NCBI GenBank assembly: GCA_002297815.1
Contig: DBKH01000049.1
Location: forward strand, 782-26,527
Source of the DNA: Bacteroidales bacterium UBA755
GTDB lineage: Bacteria; Bacteroidota; Bacteroidia; Bacteroidales; UBA932
Direction of reading: 5' to 3'
DNA length: 25,746 nucleotides
Positions 13,930-22,543 of this stretch are shown piece after piece (position 1 is the first letter of the stretch; each line of letters opens with the position of its first letter). The position numbers were made by a program, and so were the translations under genes. Under the pieces are notes generated by a model. That model saw nothing but the letters and a program-made list of their open reading frames with translations, was not told the DNA's origin and did not search any database.

Positions 13930-16713
13930 CTATTTATCCCAATAGCTAGAACTTTTCTTAAATCTAAGCAAGTCTGCAAGAGCCGCTGCGTTAGCAGAAA
14001 TCAAGAATGAATATGATTGGTACATACCAGAAGGCACCCACGAAACAGAAATGTTGAAGCAGTGCAGATTATAACTGAATGAAAACTGTGTAGTAGTCAT
14101 CTTCATGGCAGTGAAGTCCCAGCCTGATTGAGCCTGAATAGACATTTTTGGGGTCAACTGAACATTACCCTGCACTCCGACAGTTTGAGTAATGTTGTCC
14201 TTCTTGCTCAACTCGTTATTCAAGAAAGAATAACTGCGGTTCATCGAGAAGTTGTAGTTAAAGTTGACGCTCCACGGCACATTAGGGTTTGTGTAGTAAA
14301 GCCAACCACCTGGAATATACTCACCCGTAAGAGGATGGTAATATATTCTTTTATAATAGTCCGCAGCTGAACTAGAGCCGCCATCGCCTCCTGATGACTT
14401 GGACCCATCATTACCCTTGACAGTACCTTTTCCCGACAATGAATATGACATTGAGGCACTTATGTTATTCAGTCTGAGAGGTACACCATTCTCAACGATG
14501 TTAAACTTGTTTATTCGCTGTCCTTTTTCATTGATTGCGTATGGATCAAAATTAAGATTACCGTTGATGCCTAGTTTCCCAAAAATTGAAGTTGACATAG
14601 TAACACCAACATTACTCATCTTCAAAGAGTCTGCAAGGAAATTGTAACCAGTGGAGAGGTTCAGCTGGTCAAATATCTTGACTTTTTTTGAGCCTTTTCC
14701 TGTGGTGTCCCTAATATCACGTACTTTCGCCTCAAGATTATTACCGATAGAAATGCTCATGGAAGCAGACTTTCCTTTCCCTGGAGCTGAATTCAATTGA
14801 CCTTGGTAGATGTTATAGTCATAGGATTTCTGGACACCAAGTGTGTCAACATAATTCAAGGTCCTCCATCCGTTGAACGCCTTGCCTTTCTCCGGGCTGA
14901 AACTCATGCTCACACTTGGGGAAATCACATGCCTAAGAGCTTGGATTTTATGGAATTTACCAAAATCGTACATTCCATAAAGTCGGGTACTCATTGAGAC
15001 AGAGCCGGAATAGTTGTGTGTGGCTCCGAAAGTACCGAACTGCTTTCCCATTTCAGTCTTGACACTGTTAGTCTCTGGATCAAAGTAAGCCTCTGATTTA
15101 CGGAAGAACCAGTTCATGCCGTAGCTGACATTCGGAGCTACATTAAGATACTTCAAAAGCGTGAAGTCCGGAAGTTTAATGGAAAAATTGTGCGCCATTC
15201 CATTCTGGAACTTGTCCATAAAGCCAGGTTCTCCGAACTCGGATGCCTTGAAATTTATTTTATTCTGAATGGAAGTGTTATACCCTAGAGCGAACTTCTC
15301 GTAGAAACGTTCCTTGCCGACCCTATTCTTAATCTTGAACGGGTAAAATGTGGACACAGAGAACGTTATGTTAGGAAGTGTAAATGAATACGAACTATCC
15401 CTCGAATTTTGGCTATGCAATGCGTTAACCGACAAGTTAAACTTACCGTTCCAGTTCTTAGAGTAAGAAATAGATGATGAAATCTGGTTCTGGAGTGCCT
15501 CTGAAACTGAATGAGAGTTGTAGCGGCTGTTTGAAGGGCTGGAAAAATTGACCGATGCGGAAAACGATGTTCCAGGATGAGCTTTAGAATCCTGTGAATG
15601 AGACCATTTCACACCGAAGTTCTTGCTTTGGAAGAAATCAGTACTACCTTTCTCTCCTGTCTGATCCACAGAGTAGTTGACAGCAAGGTTTCCACTGAAC
15701 TTGTACTTCACCATGTACCTAGAATTAAGGTTGGCTGCCCATGATCCTAAAGTATAGTAGTCTCCGGTCAAAGACATGTCAAAATAATCCCCTAAAACAA
15801 AGTACATTCCGGCATCCCTCATGTAGAAACCACGTGCGTTCTCTTCTCCAAAAGAAGGCATTAGCAGACCAGTCGCTCTGTCTGGGCGCTTGGGAATAAA
15901 TCCGAATGGTATTCCTATAGGAAGATCTACATCTTCGACAACTAGATGCGCGGGCCCAAACACTGTCTTTTGTGAAGGCTTGGTCACAACTTTAGCAGAA
16001 GACAACTTTAGATAGTAATGAGGATGCTCCAAATCACAGACGGTGTACTTCCCCTTGGTGATGTTGATGGATTTATCAGGCATCATCTTGATGTTTTTAC
16101 CATGAAGGATTCCATCATCTTCCTTGGTAATCATGTTTGTGATTCGAGCTTTTCGGGTATTGAAATTATACCTTACTTCCTCCATGTTAAAAGTCTGATT
16201 GCCTTGCGTCATCTCAGGCTGACCTTTCCACTCATGTGTAAGGGTGTCGTAGGTGCCTCTAGCATAGACAGTTCCGGTGGCCATGTCATACTCCATGTAG
16301 TCCGCCTTGAGCTTAATGTTCTCGTAGGAGACCTCGACATCTCCCCAGTAGTACATCTTCCGTCTTCCGTTTGAAAAATCTTGACGAATTGAATCCTTGG
16401 CTCCAGAAAAAGCCGGTCTTGATAAGGAACTCTTCTCCAAAAGAAAAAGTGAATCCGCCCTAGAAGTCGAATCAGCCACTCTGATTGAATCTCGCTTTAT
16501 GGCCATCGAATCCAAAATTGCAGGAATCGAATCCTTCTGATCATGAAGGGAATCAGGAACTGAAGGCTTAACAGTGTCAGGAACAGACTCAACTCCAGAA
16601 GCCTTTCTAAGGTTCCTGTCCCTCCTCGAATCCTGCCCGAACATTGTCAGCCCTGTCAATGCGACCAATGCCGCGATGAGGATAATGCTGTATGAATGCT
16701 TTTTGAATTGCAA
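13930..16713 (-). CDS. lptD: LPS-assembly outer-membrane protein LptD (OstA)
   Basis: LptD is the outer-membrane barrel that inserts lipopolysaccharide into the outer leaflet. The 927-residue protein starts with a basic signal peptide and hydrophobic run (KHSYSIILIAALVALTGL). A Ser/Asp-rich stretch with repeated DSI motifs follows (about 35-95). The OstA/LptA-like jellyroll (about 115-290) contains YYWGDVEVSYENIKLKADYM. The remainder is rich in alternating beta-strand patterns typical of a barrel, with the segment GIPFGFIPKRPDRATGLLMP at its entry. A Gly/Ser-rich loop (GGDGGSSSAAD) lies in the later part. Bacteroidota LptD proteins differ strongly from the enterobacterial form, and the partner LptE is not in the window. 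It diverges from the amidase gene; rho follows downstream but has its own promoter. Confidence 0.9.
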   Translation of the reverse strand: MQFKKHSYSIILIAALVALTGLTMFGQDSRRDRNLRKASGVESVPDTVKPSVPDSLHDQKDSIPAILDSMAIKRDSIRVADSTSRADSLFLLEKSSLSRPAFSGAKDSIRQDFSNGRRKMYYWGDVEVSYENIKLKADYMEYDMATGTVYARGTYDTLTHEWKGQPEMTQGNQTFNMEEVRYNFNTRKARITNMITKEDDGILHGKNIKMMPDKSINITKGKYTVCDLEHPHYYLKLSSAKVVTKPSQKTVFGPAHLVVEDVDLPIGIPFGFIPKRPDRATGLLMPSFGEENARGFYMRDAGMYFVLGDYFDMSLTGDYYTLGSWAANLNSRYMVKYKFSGNLAVNYSVDQTGEKGSTDFFQSKNFGVKWSHSQDSKAHPGTSFSASVNFSSPSNSRYNSHSVSEALQNQISSSISYSKNWNGKFNLSVNALHSQNSRDSSYSFTLPNITFSVSTFYPFKIKNRVGKERFYEKFALGYNTSIQNKINFKASEFGEPGFMDKFQNGMAHNFSIKLPDFTLLKYLNVAPNVSYGMNWFFRKSEAYFDPETNSVKTEMGKQFGTFGATHNYSGSVSMSTRLYGMYDFGKFHKIQALRHVISPSVSMSFSPEKGKAFNGWRTLNYVDTLGVQKSYDYNIYQGQLNSAPGKGKSASMSISIGNNLEAKVRDIRDTTGKGSKKVKIFDQLNLSTGYNFLADSLKMSNVGVTMSTSIFGKLGINGNLNFDPYAINEKGQRINKFNIVENGVPLRLNNISASMSYSLSGKGTVKGNDGSKSSGGDGGSSSAADYYKRIYYHPLTGEYIPGGWLYYTNPNVPWSVNFNYNFSMNRSYSFLNNELSKKDNITQTVGVQGNVQLTPKMSIQAQSGWDFTAMKMTTTQFSFSYNLHCFNISVSWVPSGMYQSYSFLISANAAALADLLRFKKSSSYWDK

Positions 16714-16721
16714 TTATTTTC

Positions 16722-16729
16722 TAAATTTG
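16722..16729 (+). promoter_or_regulatory. Predicted -7 box of the amidase gene
   Basis: TAAATTTG matches TAnnTTTG and lies 26 bp before the TTG start at 16755. The nearest TTTG (16702-16705) is only 16 nt upstream, so the -33 is doubtful. Confidence 0.45.
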
Positions 16730-16736
16730 CAAAAGA

Positions 16737-16744
16737 CAAATATA
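16737..16744 (-). promoter_or_regulatory. Predicted -7 box of lptD
   Basis: On the minus strand TATATTTG (16744-16737) matches TAnnTTTG and lies 23 bp before the lptD ATG at 16713. It is only 7 bp from the amidase -7 box, so the two divergent promoters would compete for polymerase. Confidence 0.45.
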
Positions 16745-16754
16745 CTACAATATT

Positions 16755-17939
16755 TTGGATTTACACCGCAATTTTCTTGCCGCCCTTGCGGCATTTTCGA
16801 TTTCACTAACCGGATTCATGGCCTCCGCTCAGAATCCGGAGGACGCTATTCGGCTCTCTACCATTGTGATCGACCCAGGTCATGGAGGCAAAGATGCAGG
16901 ATGCATCAGCCCCAGTGGAAAGACGATGGAGAAAACCATCGTTCTTGACATCGCAAAAAGATTGTCCGAGAAGATTCGCAGCGGCTACCCTGACGTAAAA
17001 GTCATCATGACCAGAAACAAGGACACATTCGTCACCCTTCAGGGGAGAGCAGACATAGCCAACCGCAATAACGCCAATCTTTTCATCTCAGTTCACATCA
17101 ATTCCGTTGATGGCAAGCGAAACGGACCTAACGGCTATTCCGTCCACATACTTGGGCAATACACAAGCAAGAACAAAGATCTCTATGCTGGCAACATGGA
17201 TGTCGTGCGAAGAGAGAACTCCGTGATCAAACTTGAGGATGACTACACGACTCGCTATGAGGGCTTTGATCCTAATGATCCAGAATCCTACATATTCATG
17301 AACCTCATGCAAAATGCTTATCTGGAGCAGAGCTTCAATTTTGCACAAAAGGTTGATAATGAGATGAAAGGAGGGGCAATTAGGCAGAGTCGGGGAATCT
17401 CACAAGATCCATTCTACGTGTTGTGGAGGACCGCAATGCCGGCAGTTCTTATAGAATGTGGATTCATGTCAAATTCCGCTGATCGTGAGGCCTTGATTAC
17501 AGAAAAAGGCCGCGATCGAATCGCTTCCGACATCTATGATGCTTTCCGGAAGTATAAAAAGGAATATGATGGCTCAGATGCCGTTAATTTTACTGTTACA
17601 GAAGAAAAGAATGAAGAAAAGGCCATTAACCCAATAAACGAGCAAAGCAATACGCTAACAAATAATACAAATACTACAGCTGAACTAACAGAAAATAAAG
17701 ACAATAAAGTAATATTCGGCACTCAGGTTCTAGTCTCGTCCAAAGACATGTCTGCGAAAGACCCTTATTTTAAAGGCTATGACGTCATTAGGATTCCAGC
17801 AGGGAAATATTATAAGTATGTCATAGGGGTAGCATCAGATTTGAACACCGCTAAAGACAAAAACAGAATTATCAGAAAACAATACAAGGATTCCTTCATT
17901 GTCAAGGTCGATAATGGGTGTGTCGAAAGGATTTTCTGA
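16755..17939 (+). CDS. Secreted N-acetylmuramoyl-L-alanine amidase (Amidase_3) with SPOR-like tail
   Basis: This enzyme cleaves the bond between muramic acid and the stem peptide in peptidoglycan. A signal peptide ends at about residue 25 (FMASAQ). The Amidase_3 domain spans about 35-262, with zinc ligands H43 (VIDPGHGGKDAG), E59 (KTMEKTI) and H114 (ISVHIN), and catalytic E234 in LIECGFMSN. An Asn/Thr-rich linker (about 275-318) leads to a C-terminal SPOR-like domain (about 320-394), which in other proteins binds septal glycan. The start is TTG: no ATG lies in frame upstream, and a later ATG would remove the signal peptide. Total length is 394 residues. It resembles AmiC-type division amidases. 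It diverges from lptD, giving a cell-envelope pair. Confidence 0.93.
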   Translation: MDLHRNFLAALAAFSISLTGFMASAQNPEDAIRLSTIVIDPGHGGKDAGCISPSGKTMEKTIVLDIAKRLSEKIRSGYPDVKVIMTRNKDTFVTLQGRADIANRNNANLFISVHINSVDGKRNGPNGYSVHILGQYTSKNKDLYAGNMDVVRRENSVIKLEDDYTTRYEGFDPNDPESYIFMNLMQNAYLEQSFNFAQKVDNEMKGGAIRQSRGISQDPFYVLWRTAMPAVLIECGFMSNSADREALITEKGRDRIASDIYDAFRKYKKEYDGSDAVNFTVTEEKNEEKAINPINEQSNTLTNNTNTTAELTENKDNKVIFGTQVLVSSKDMSAKDPYFKGYDVIRIPAGKYYKYVIGVASDLNTAKDKNRIIRKQYKDSFIVKVDNGCVERIF

Positions 17940-18232
17940 TGCCTAATTGCTTATATTCATCAACTTAAATTTCCCTTACTTATTTTAGAATAATTCAAAA
18001 TCATAAATTGGTTGATTTTACGATAGTTGAGAAAATTTCATTAGTGCAAAATATTGATTCTCACAATATTAAAATAAGTCAATTTTTGTCGTACATTCAA
18101 TCATATAAGGAAAATAAAATACAAAAACAATACGAAAACAGATTTTTTATAAAATATTTTTCCCCCAATTTTGCACTACGAAAATGAGGGATCAATTTCT
18201 CGGTTTCATTAATAAGATATTCATTTAAAGTA
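17940..18232. other. AT-rich region upstream of dnaA
   Basis: These 293 bases are strongly AT-rich and hold no gene. They contain a short IR, AATATTG/CAATATT (18050-18070), and a wider 11-bp inverted pair (18042-18052 and 18168-18178). CAATTTTG at 18167-18174, with TTTT 19 nt upstream, is a weak promoter match (one mismatch in each box). No DnaA box was found, so an origin directly upstream of dnaA is not supported. Confidence 0.6.
18042..18178. repeat. 11-bp inverted repeat pair upstream of dnaA
   Basis: TAGTGCAAAAT (18042-18052) and ATTTTGCACTA (18168-18178) are exact inverted copies 115 bp apart. The right copy overlaps the likely dnaA promoter and lies 54 bp before the ATG. It is a candidate operator pair for looping; the binding protein is unknown. 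Confidence 0.45.
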
Positions 18233-19660
18233 ATGGCTGAATTGGAAAGACATATTTCCGTCTGGAACGATTGTTTGCGTATTTTCGAACAGAATGTTGA
18301 ACCCAAGCAGTTCGATGTTTGGTTCAAAACCATCGTTCCGGTTTCTCTTGAAGGCTCGACACTCACTGTAGAAGTGCCGACAGATTTCTTTAGGAGCTAT
18401 CTTGAAGATGCTTTCCTGCCTATTATCAAGATGACATTGAGGAGAGTCATAGGACAGGAGGCAAAGCTACTGTACAAGATTCATCCCGTTCAGAAAGAAC
18501 GGGCCATGGTTTTCAGTGCTGCGCATGGGAACGTTCCTGAAAACAAGCCTGTGACGATTAATACTTTTCAGCCGTCTGGGAATCCTAGTCCTTTCGTTTT
18601 TCCTGGAATCCAGAAACTTCGGATAGATCCAAGGCTTAATCCAGTTTATTGCTTCGACAACCTTATTAAAGGGGAGTGCAACAAAATGGGCTACAATGCT
18701 GGTGTCAGCATCTCTGACAAACCTGGTAAAACCCCTTTCAATCCACTGTTTATTTTCGGTGGACCGGGACTAGGCAAGACACATTTAGCTCAGGCAATCG
18801 GAATCGCAATCCACGAGGCTTACCCTGATCTTGTTGTACTCTATGTTACTGGCAATGAATTCAGAACTCAATATGTAAACGCTGTGAACGTCCAAAACAA
18901 ACTGACTTACTTCATGGCTTTCTACATGAGGATTGATGTTTTGATTATGGATGACATTCAGGAACTTATCGGCCCTGCTTCTCAAAATGCATTCTTCAAC
19001 ATATTCAATCATCTTCATCAATCAGGTAAGCAACTTATCTTTACGTCAGACCGCGCACCGGTTGATTTGATTAACTTTGAGGAAAGGTTACTTTCGCGTT
19101 TCAAGTGGGGTCTGTCAATTGAGCTGTCTAAACCCGATCATGACACAAGACTTGCGATGCTGAGAGCTAGGTGCGCAAGAGAAGGAGTTCAAGTCAACGA
19201 TGATGTTCTGGAAATTTTGGCGAACAAGATAAGATCCAACTTCCGTGAGCTTGAGGGTGCCCTGATTTCTCTGATAGCAAACGCAACCCTATGCCACGAG
19301 GAAGTCACCAAAGAACTTGCTGAACAGATTACCGGCAACATTGTTGGTGAGGAACATAACGAAATAACCATCGACAAAGTTCAGGAAGTCGTTTGTGAGT
19401 ACTTCAACATCACTCGCGAAACTCTTCTTTCCAAATCTCGTAAAAGACAGATTGTCCAAGCTAGACAGATAGCTATGTTCATGAGCCGGAATCACGTAGG
19501 AGGCTGTTCATTAGCTACAATTGGTATGGAACTTGGAGGGAAAGACCATGCTACAGTGCTTCACGCCTGCACGACTGTGTCTGACTTGATGTCCACGGAC
19601 AAGATGTTCAAACAGTACGTGACGGACATCGAAAAGATGCTTGTTCCTGTAGCTAGATAA
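18233..19660 (+). CDS. dnaA: Chromosomal replication initiator protein DnaA
   Basis: DnaA binds origin DNA boxes and opens the duplex as an ATP-bound filament. The 475-residue protein has the N-terminal domain I (about 1-85, WNDCLRIFEQNVEPKQFDVW), a short linker, and an AAA+ domain with Walker A GGPGLGKT (176-183) and Walker B LIMDD (237-241). The C-terminal domain IV carries the helix-turn-helix signature GGKDHATVLHACTTV. Two positions differ from the commonest family pattern: GGPGLGKT rather than GGVGLGKT, and DDIQEL rather than DDIQFL. Both look conservative in function. The ATG at 18233 is the only sensible start. pepD follows 11 bp after the stop. Confidence 0.98.
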   Translation: MAELERHISVWNDCLRIFEQNVEPKQFDVWFKTIVPVSLEGSTLTVEVPTDFFRSYLEDAFLPIIKMTLRRVIGQEAKLLYKIHPVQKERAMVFSAAHGNVPENKPVTINTFQPSGNPSPFVFPGIQKLRIDPRLNPVYCFDNLIKGECNKMGYNAGVSISDKPGKTPFNPLFIFGGPGLGKTHLAQAIGIAIHEAYPDLVVLYVTGNEFRTQYVNAVNVQNKLTYFMAFYMRIDVLIMDDIQELIGPASQNAFFNIFNHLHQSGKQLIFTSDRAPVDLINFEERLLSRFKWGLSIELSKPDHDTRLAMLRARCAREGVQVNDDVLEILANKIRSNFRELEGALISLIANATLCHEEVTKELAEQITGNIVGEEHNEITIDKVQEVVCEYFNITRETLLSKSRKRQIVQARQIAMFMSRNHVGGCSLATIGMELGGKDHATVLHACTTVSDLMSTDKMFKQYVTDIEKMLVPVAR

Positions 19661-19671
19661 TCAGGAGTCAA

Positions 19672-21096
19672 ATGAATTCAGAAAAAGTACTATCGATCTT
19701 CAAAGAGATCACGCGGATTCCTAGGGAGTCCGGACACGAGGAGCCAATGACAGCCTTTCTTCAGCAATTCGCTGCAGAAAGGCATCTTGAATGTAAAACC
19801 GACAAGACGAACAATGTCTGCATCATCAAGGAGGCTAGCAAAGGCAAGGAGAATGTGCCGACACTCGTCCTTCAAGGCCACCAGGACATGGTCTGCGAGA
19901 AAAGAAGTGGCGTTCAGCATGATTTTCTCAAAGATCCTATTGAATATGTCATCGAAGATGGCTGGATGATAGCAAAAGACACGACACTTGGAGCTGATGA
20001 TGGTATCGGTGTAGCTGCAATGCTTGCGCTCCTTGACAGTGACCTTCCAATGGGACGAATTGAATGCGTGTTCACAATCTCGGAAGAGACTGGAATGGAT
20101 GGAGCCTTCGGAATGGAGCCTGGCTTTTTCACCGGAAGGACTCTCATTAACCTTGATTCTGAAGATGAAGGTCAGATGTTCATAGGATGCGCTGGAGGGC
20201 TTGACACGATAGCCGAGTTCAATTATATTCAAGAAGACTTCCTCGAAGGCTACAAGCCTGTTAGGCTTGAGATTTCTGGTGCACTTGGTGGCCATAGCGG
20301 TGACGACATCAATAAAGGCCGCATGAACACGGTACAACAGATGTCCCGCTTTCTCTATTCTGAAATGGCTTATGGCCTCCAACTCGTGATGCTGAAAGGC
20401 GGCAACAAACCAAACGCCATTGCCAGAGAGTGTGAAGCCATAATCACCGTTCCTGACACAGAAGCCACCATCGCAAGATTCGCATCATTCGGCAAAGACT
20501 TGAGAAATGAATATTTCAAGACTGATCCAGATGTAACATTTAGCGGAGAGACTTACAGATGCACAGAGAAACCAATTCAGAGCGATGTTGCTAAAAGACT
20601 AATCATGTCCCTGTTTTCATGCCCGCACGGAGTAGAGACCATGAGTCAAGACATTCCTGGCCTCGTGGAGACATCTACCAATTTGGCCGCAGTGAGGATG
20701 AACAGACAAGGGAAGGTTGAAATCATCACTAGCCAGCGTAGCTCAACGGGTTCAGCAAGAAAGATGATGGCCGCAAAGGTAGAGGCAAATTTCTTGCTCG
20801 CTAGAGCTAAAGTTACTCATCTTTCTGAATATCCTGGCTGGAAGCCTAATCTTGATTCTCATATTCTTCGCGTGTGCGTGGATTCGTACAAGAAACTTTT
20901 CGGATGCGAGCCTGAGGTTAAGGCCATCCATGCGGGATTGGAATGCGGTCTTTTCGGAGAGAAATTCGGTGATTTGGACATGATTTCTTTCGGACCGACC
21001 TTGCGCGGAGTTCATGCTCCGGGAGAGAAACTTGAACTGTCTTCACTTGAGAAGTTCACAGAGCATCTTGTCGATGTAGTCACCAATTTTGAATAA
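19672..21096 (+). CDS. pepD: Aminoacyl-histidine dipeptidase (M20C peptidase, PepD)
   Basis: PepD is a cytosolic zinc dipeptidase that hydrolyses Xaa-His (carnosine-like) and other short dipeptides. The 474-residue protein shows the M20 metal-site motifs in order: GHQDMVCEK (H70, D72), LGADDGIG (D109/D110), ISEETGMDG (E138/E139), LDSEDEG, and a C-terminal GLECGLFGE with H near GVHAPGEKL. A lid/dimerisation domain containing GGHSGDDINKGRMN interrupts the catalytic domain. An AGGAG purine stretch 5 bp before the ATG is one of the few Shine-Dalgarno-like sites in the window. The 11-bp gap after dnaA implies cotranscription, although the two products have no known functional link. Confidence 0.96.
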   Translation: MNSEKVLSIFKEITRIPRESGHEEPMTAFLQQFAAERHLECKTDKTNNVCIIKEASKGKENVPTLVLQGHQDMVCEKRSGVQHDFLKDPIEYVIEDGWMIAKDTTLGADDGIGVAAMLALLDSDLPMGRIECVFTISEETGMDGAFGMEPGFFTGRTLINLDSEDEGQMFIGCAGGLDTIAEFNYIQEDFLEGYKPVRLEISGALGGHSGDDINKGRMNTVQQMSRFLYSEMAYGLQLVMLKGGNKPNAIARECEAIITVPDTEATIARFASFGKDLRNEYFKTDPDVTFSGETYRCTEKPIQSDVAKRLIMSLFSCPHGVETMSQDIPGLVETSTNLAAVRMNRQGKVEIITSQRSSTGSARKMMAAKVEANFLLARAKVTHLSEYPGWKPNLDSHILRVCVDSYKKLFGCEPEVKAIHAGLECGLFGEKFGDLDMISFGPTLRGVHAPGEKLELSSLEKFTEHLVDVVTNFE

Positions 21097-21103
21097 GGTC
21101 ATA

Positions 21104-21127
21104 GTCACTTCGATAGACTCAACGACC
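21104..21127 (+). repeat. REP-like hairpin, decayed copy 3
   Basis: The sequence starts GTCACTTCGATAGACTCAAC and aligns over 24 bp with copies near 11661 (inverted) and 11710. Stem pairing is partly lost, which suggests an old copy. It sits in the 45-bp pepD-rpe gap. Confidence 0.55.
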
Positions 21128-21141
21128 CAAAGCGCAATAAT

Positions 21142-21792
21142 ATGGTAAAAATAGCTCCTTCAATACTTTCCGGCAATTTTCTCAATCTTGAGCCGGACAT
21201 CAAGATGGTCAATGAGAACGCTGATCTGATTCACATTGATGTCATGGATGGAAGTCTTGTTCCGAACATTTCATTCGGATTCCCGGTGATGGAGGCAATC
21301 GCCAAAGTCGCGACTGTCCCGATGGATGTTCACCTGATGATAATCAATCCGGACAAGTACATCGAGAGGTTCGCCAAATGCGGGGCTAGTCTGATAAGTT
21401 TCCATCTAGAGGCCGCTGACAAGGCTTGCAAGGATCCTAAGGACATAATCTCCTTAATCAAATCCTGCGGTGCGAAGGCAGGACTCGCAATTAACCCTGA
21501 TGTTCCCGTAGAGAGGCTGTTTCCGTTCATTGAAGACGTGGACTTCTTTCTGATCATGTCTGTCTTCGCTGGGTTCGGAGGACAGAAATTTATTGAAGAC
21601 TCCATTGAGCGAGTCAAATCCCTAAAAGCTGCGATGGACAGACTGGGGATTGTAAAAGACATCGAGGTGGACGGAGGTGTGTCATCCACAAACGCTAGGA
21701 TTCTGGCGGAATCTGGTGCCACAATGCTTGTTGCAGGAAGTTCAGTCTTTAAGGCTAAAAATCCTGCAAAAGCTATTGAAGAACTACGTTAG
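21142..21792 (+). CDS. rpe: Ribulose-phosphate 3-epimerase
   Basis: Rpe interconverts ribulose 5-phosphate and xylulose 5-phosphate in the pentose phosphate pathway. The 216-residue TIM barrel is normal in length. It has KIAPSILSGNF at the N-terminus, metal/catalytic segments LIHIDVMDGSLVPN and DVHLMI, a second histidine in SFHLEA, MSVFAGFGGQKF for phosphate binding, and catalytic Asp in EVDGGVSS. VAGSSVF closes the active site. It probably belongs to the dnaA-pepD transcript, 45 bp downstream. Its TAG stop overlaps the birA stop on the other strand by three bases, and its likely terminator lies inside birA. Confidence 0.97.
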   Translation: MVKIAPSILSGNFLNLEPDIKMVNENADLIHIDVMDGSLVPNISFGFPVMEAIAKVATVPMDVHLMIINPDKYIERFAKCGASLISFHLEAADKACKDPKDIISLIKSCGAKAGLAINPDVPVERLFPFIEDVDFFLIMSVFAGFGGQKFIEDSIERVKSLKAAMDRLGIVKDIEVDGGVSSTNARILAESGATMLVAGSSVFKAKNPAKAIEELR

Positions 21793-22526
21793 ATAACATA
21801 ACTTACTTCCTTAAAGGCGAACTCAAAACGTTCGCCTTTATTTGTTTCTAAGCAAAGGAGTCCTGAGTCTGAGACACTCACTATTTTGGCACAAATTGAC
21901 TCCCCTGTGGAGCAGACGACATATTCATTGAACGAGCCAAAGCGATAGAGTCTGGAAGCATATTCATCAGCATTGTCGTAGTTGCCAAGACGAGATTGCA
22001 AGAAACGGCACAGTTTGGGCAATTCCTCTTTTATGTCATATTCTTTGTCGGTAAGTTTTGACATTGACACAGGATTCACAAGTTGCGGAGGGAACTCTTT
22101 TTGATTGACATTCAGACCTATTCCAATAACACTGGTGTCAAGGAAAGGTCCTTTCAATGTGTTCTCTATGAGCATGCCACAGATTTTTTTATTTCGGACA
22201 TAGATGTCGTTGGGCCATTTGACAGAGCATTCTATGCCTTCAGATTCGAGATAATCAGAAACTCCCAATGTTACGCAACGGGTCAGAATGAACTGCCGTG
22301 ATGCTTCCAAAGGAGTGATAGCATCGTCACCAAACTTGACAACCATGGAAAATGTCAGATTCTCACCGGCATGAGTCAGCCATGAGTTCCCTCTTTGCCC
22401 GCGACCCGCTGTTTGATGCACAGCGGCTATTGCTGTCATATTGTCAATCTCTGCAAGGTGCCTTATCGCCTCACTGTTAGTAGAATCCACCTCTTCTAAC
22501 CATTGAATGTCAACTTCTTCTTTCAT
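21789..22526 (-). CDS. birA: Biotin--[acetyl-CoA-carboxylase] ligase (BirA-type, no DNA-binding domain)
   Basis: This enzyme activates biotin with ATP and attaches it to carboxylase carrier proteins. From the ATG at 22526 the protein has 245 residues and starts at the catalytic domain, WLEEVDSTNSEA. The biotinyl-AMP loop GRGQRGNSW is at residues 41-49 and KWPNDIYV follows near 112. A small C-terminal beta-domain ends the protein. It lacks the N-terminal helix-turn-helix of E. coli BirA, so it is probably a ligase only and not a repressor. The frame extends upstream to 22700, but that extension overlaps rsfS and does not look like a family N-terminus. It converges on rpe with overlapping stops and diverges from rsfS. 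Confidence 0.94.
   Translation of the reverse strand: MKEEVDIQWLEEVDSTNSEAIRHLAEIDNMTAIAAVHQTAGRGQRGNSWLTHAGENLTFSMVVKFGDDAITPLEASRQFILTRCVTLGVSDYLESEGIECSVKWPNDIYVRNKKICGMLIENTLKGPFLDTSVIGIGLNVNQKEFPPQLVNPVSMSKLTDKEYDIKEELPKLCRFLQSRLGNYDNADEYASRLYRFGSFNEYVVCSTGESICAKIVSVSDSGLLCLETNKGERFEFAFKEVSYVI
21813..21839 (+). terminator. Terminator of rpe embedded in birA coding sequence
   Basis: AAAGGCGAAC (21813-21822) and GTTCGCCTTT (21830-21839) form a perfect 10-bp stem with a 7-nt loop, followed by ATTTGTTT. It lies 20 bp after the rpe stop. Both arms are also birA codons (KGE and FAF near its C-terminus). The stem shares AAAGGCGA with the rho terminator. Confidence 0.65.
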
Positions 22527-22543
22527 TGATTCAGAATTTGTCG

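Noticed and set aside
17940..18232. Origin of replication directly upstream of dnaA
   Set aside because: The region is AT-rich but contains no DnaA box, perfect or near-perfect.
19690..20382. 230-codon open frame on the minus strand inside pepD
   Set aside because: It lies wholly antisense to a gene with clear M20C motifs, resembles no family I know and has no promoter-like site.
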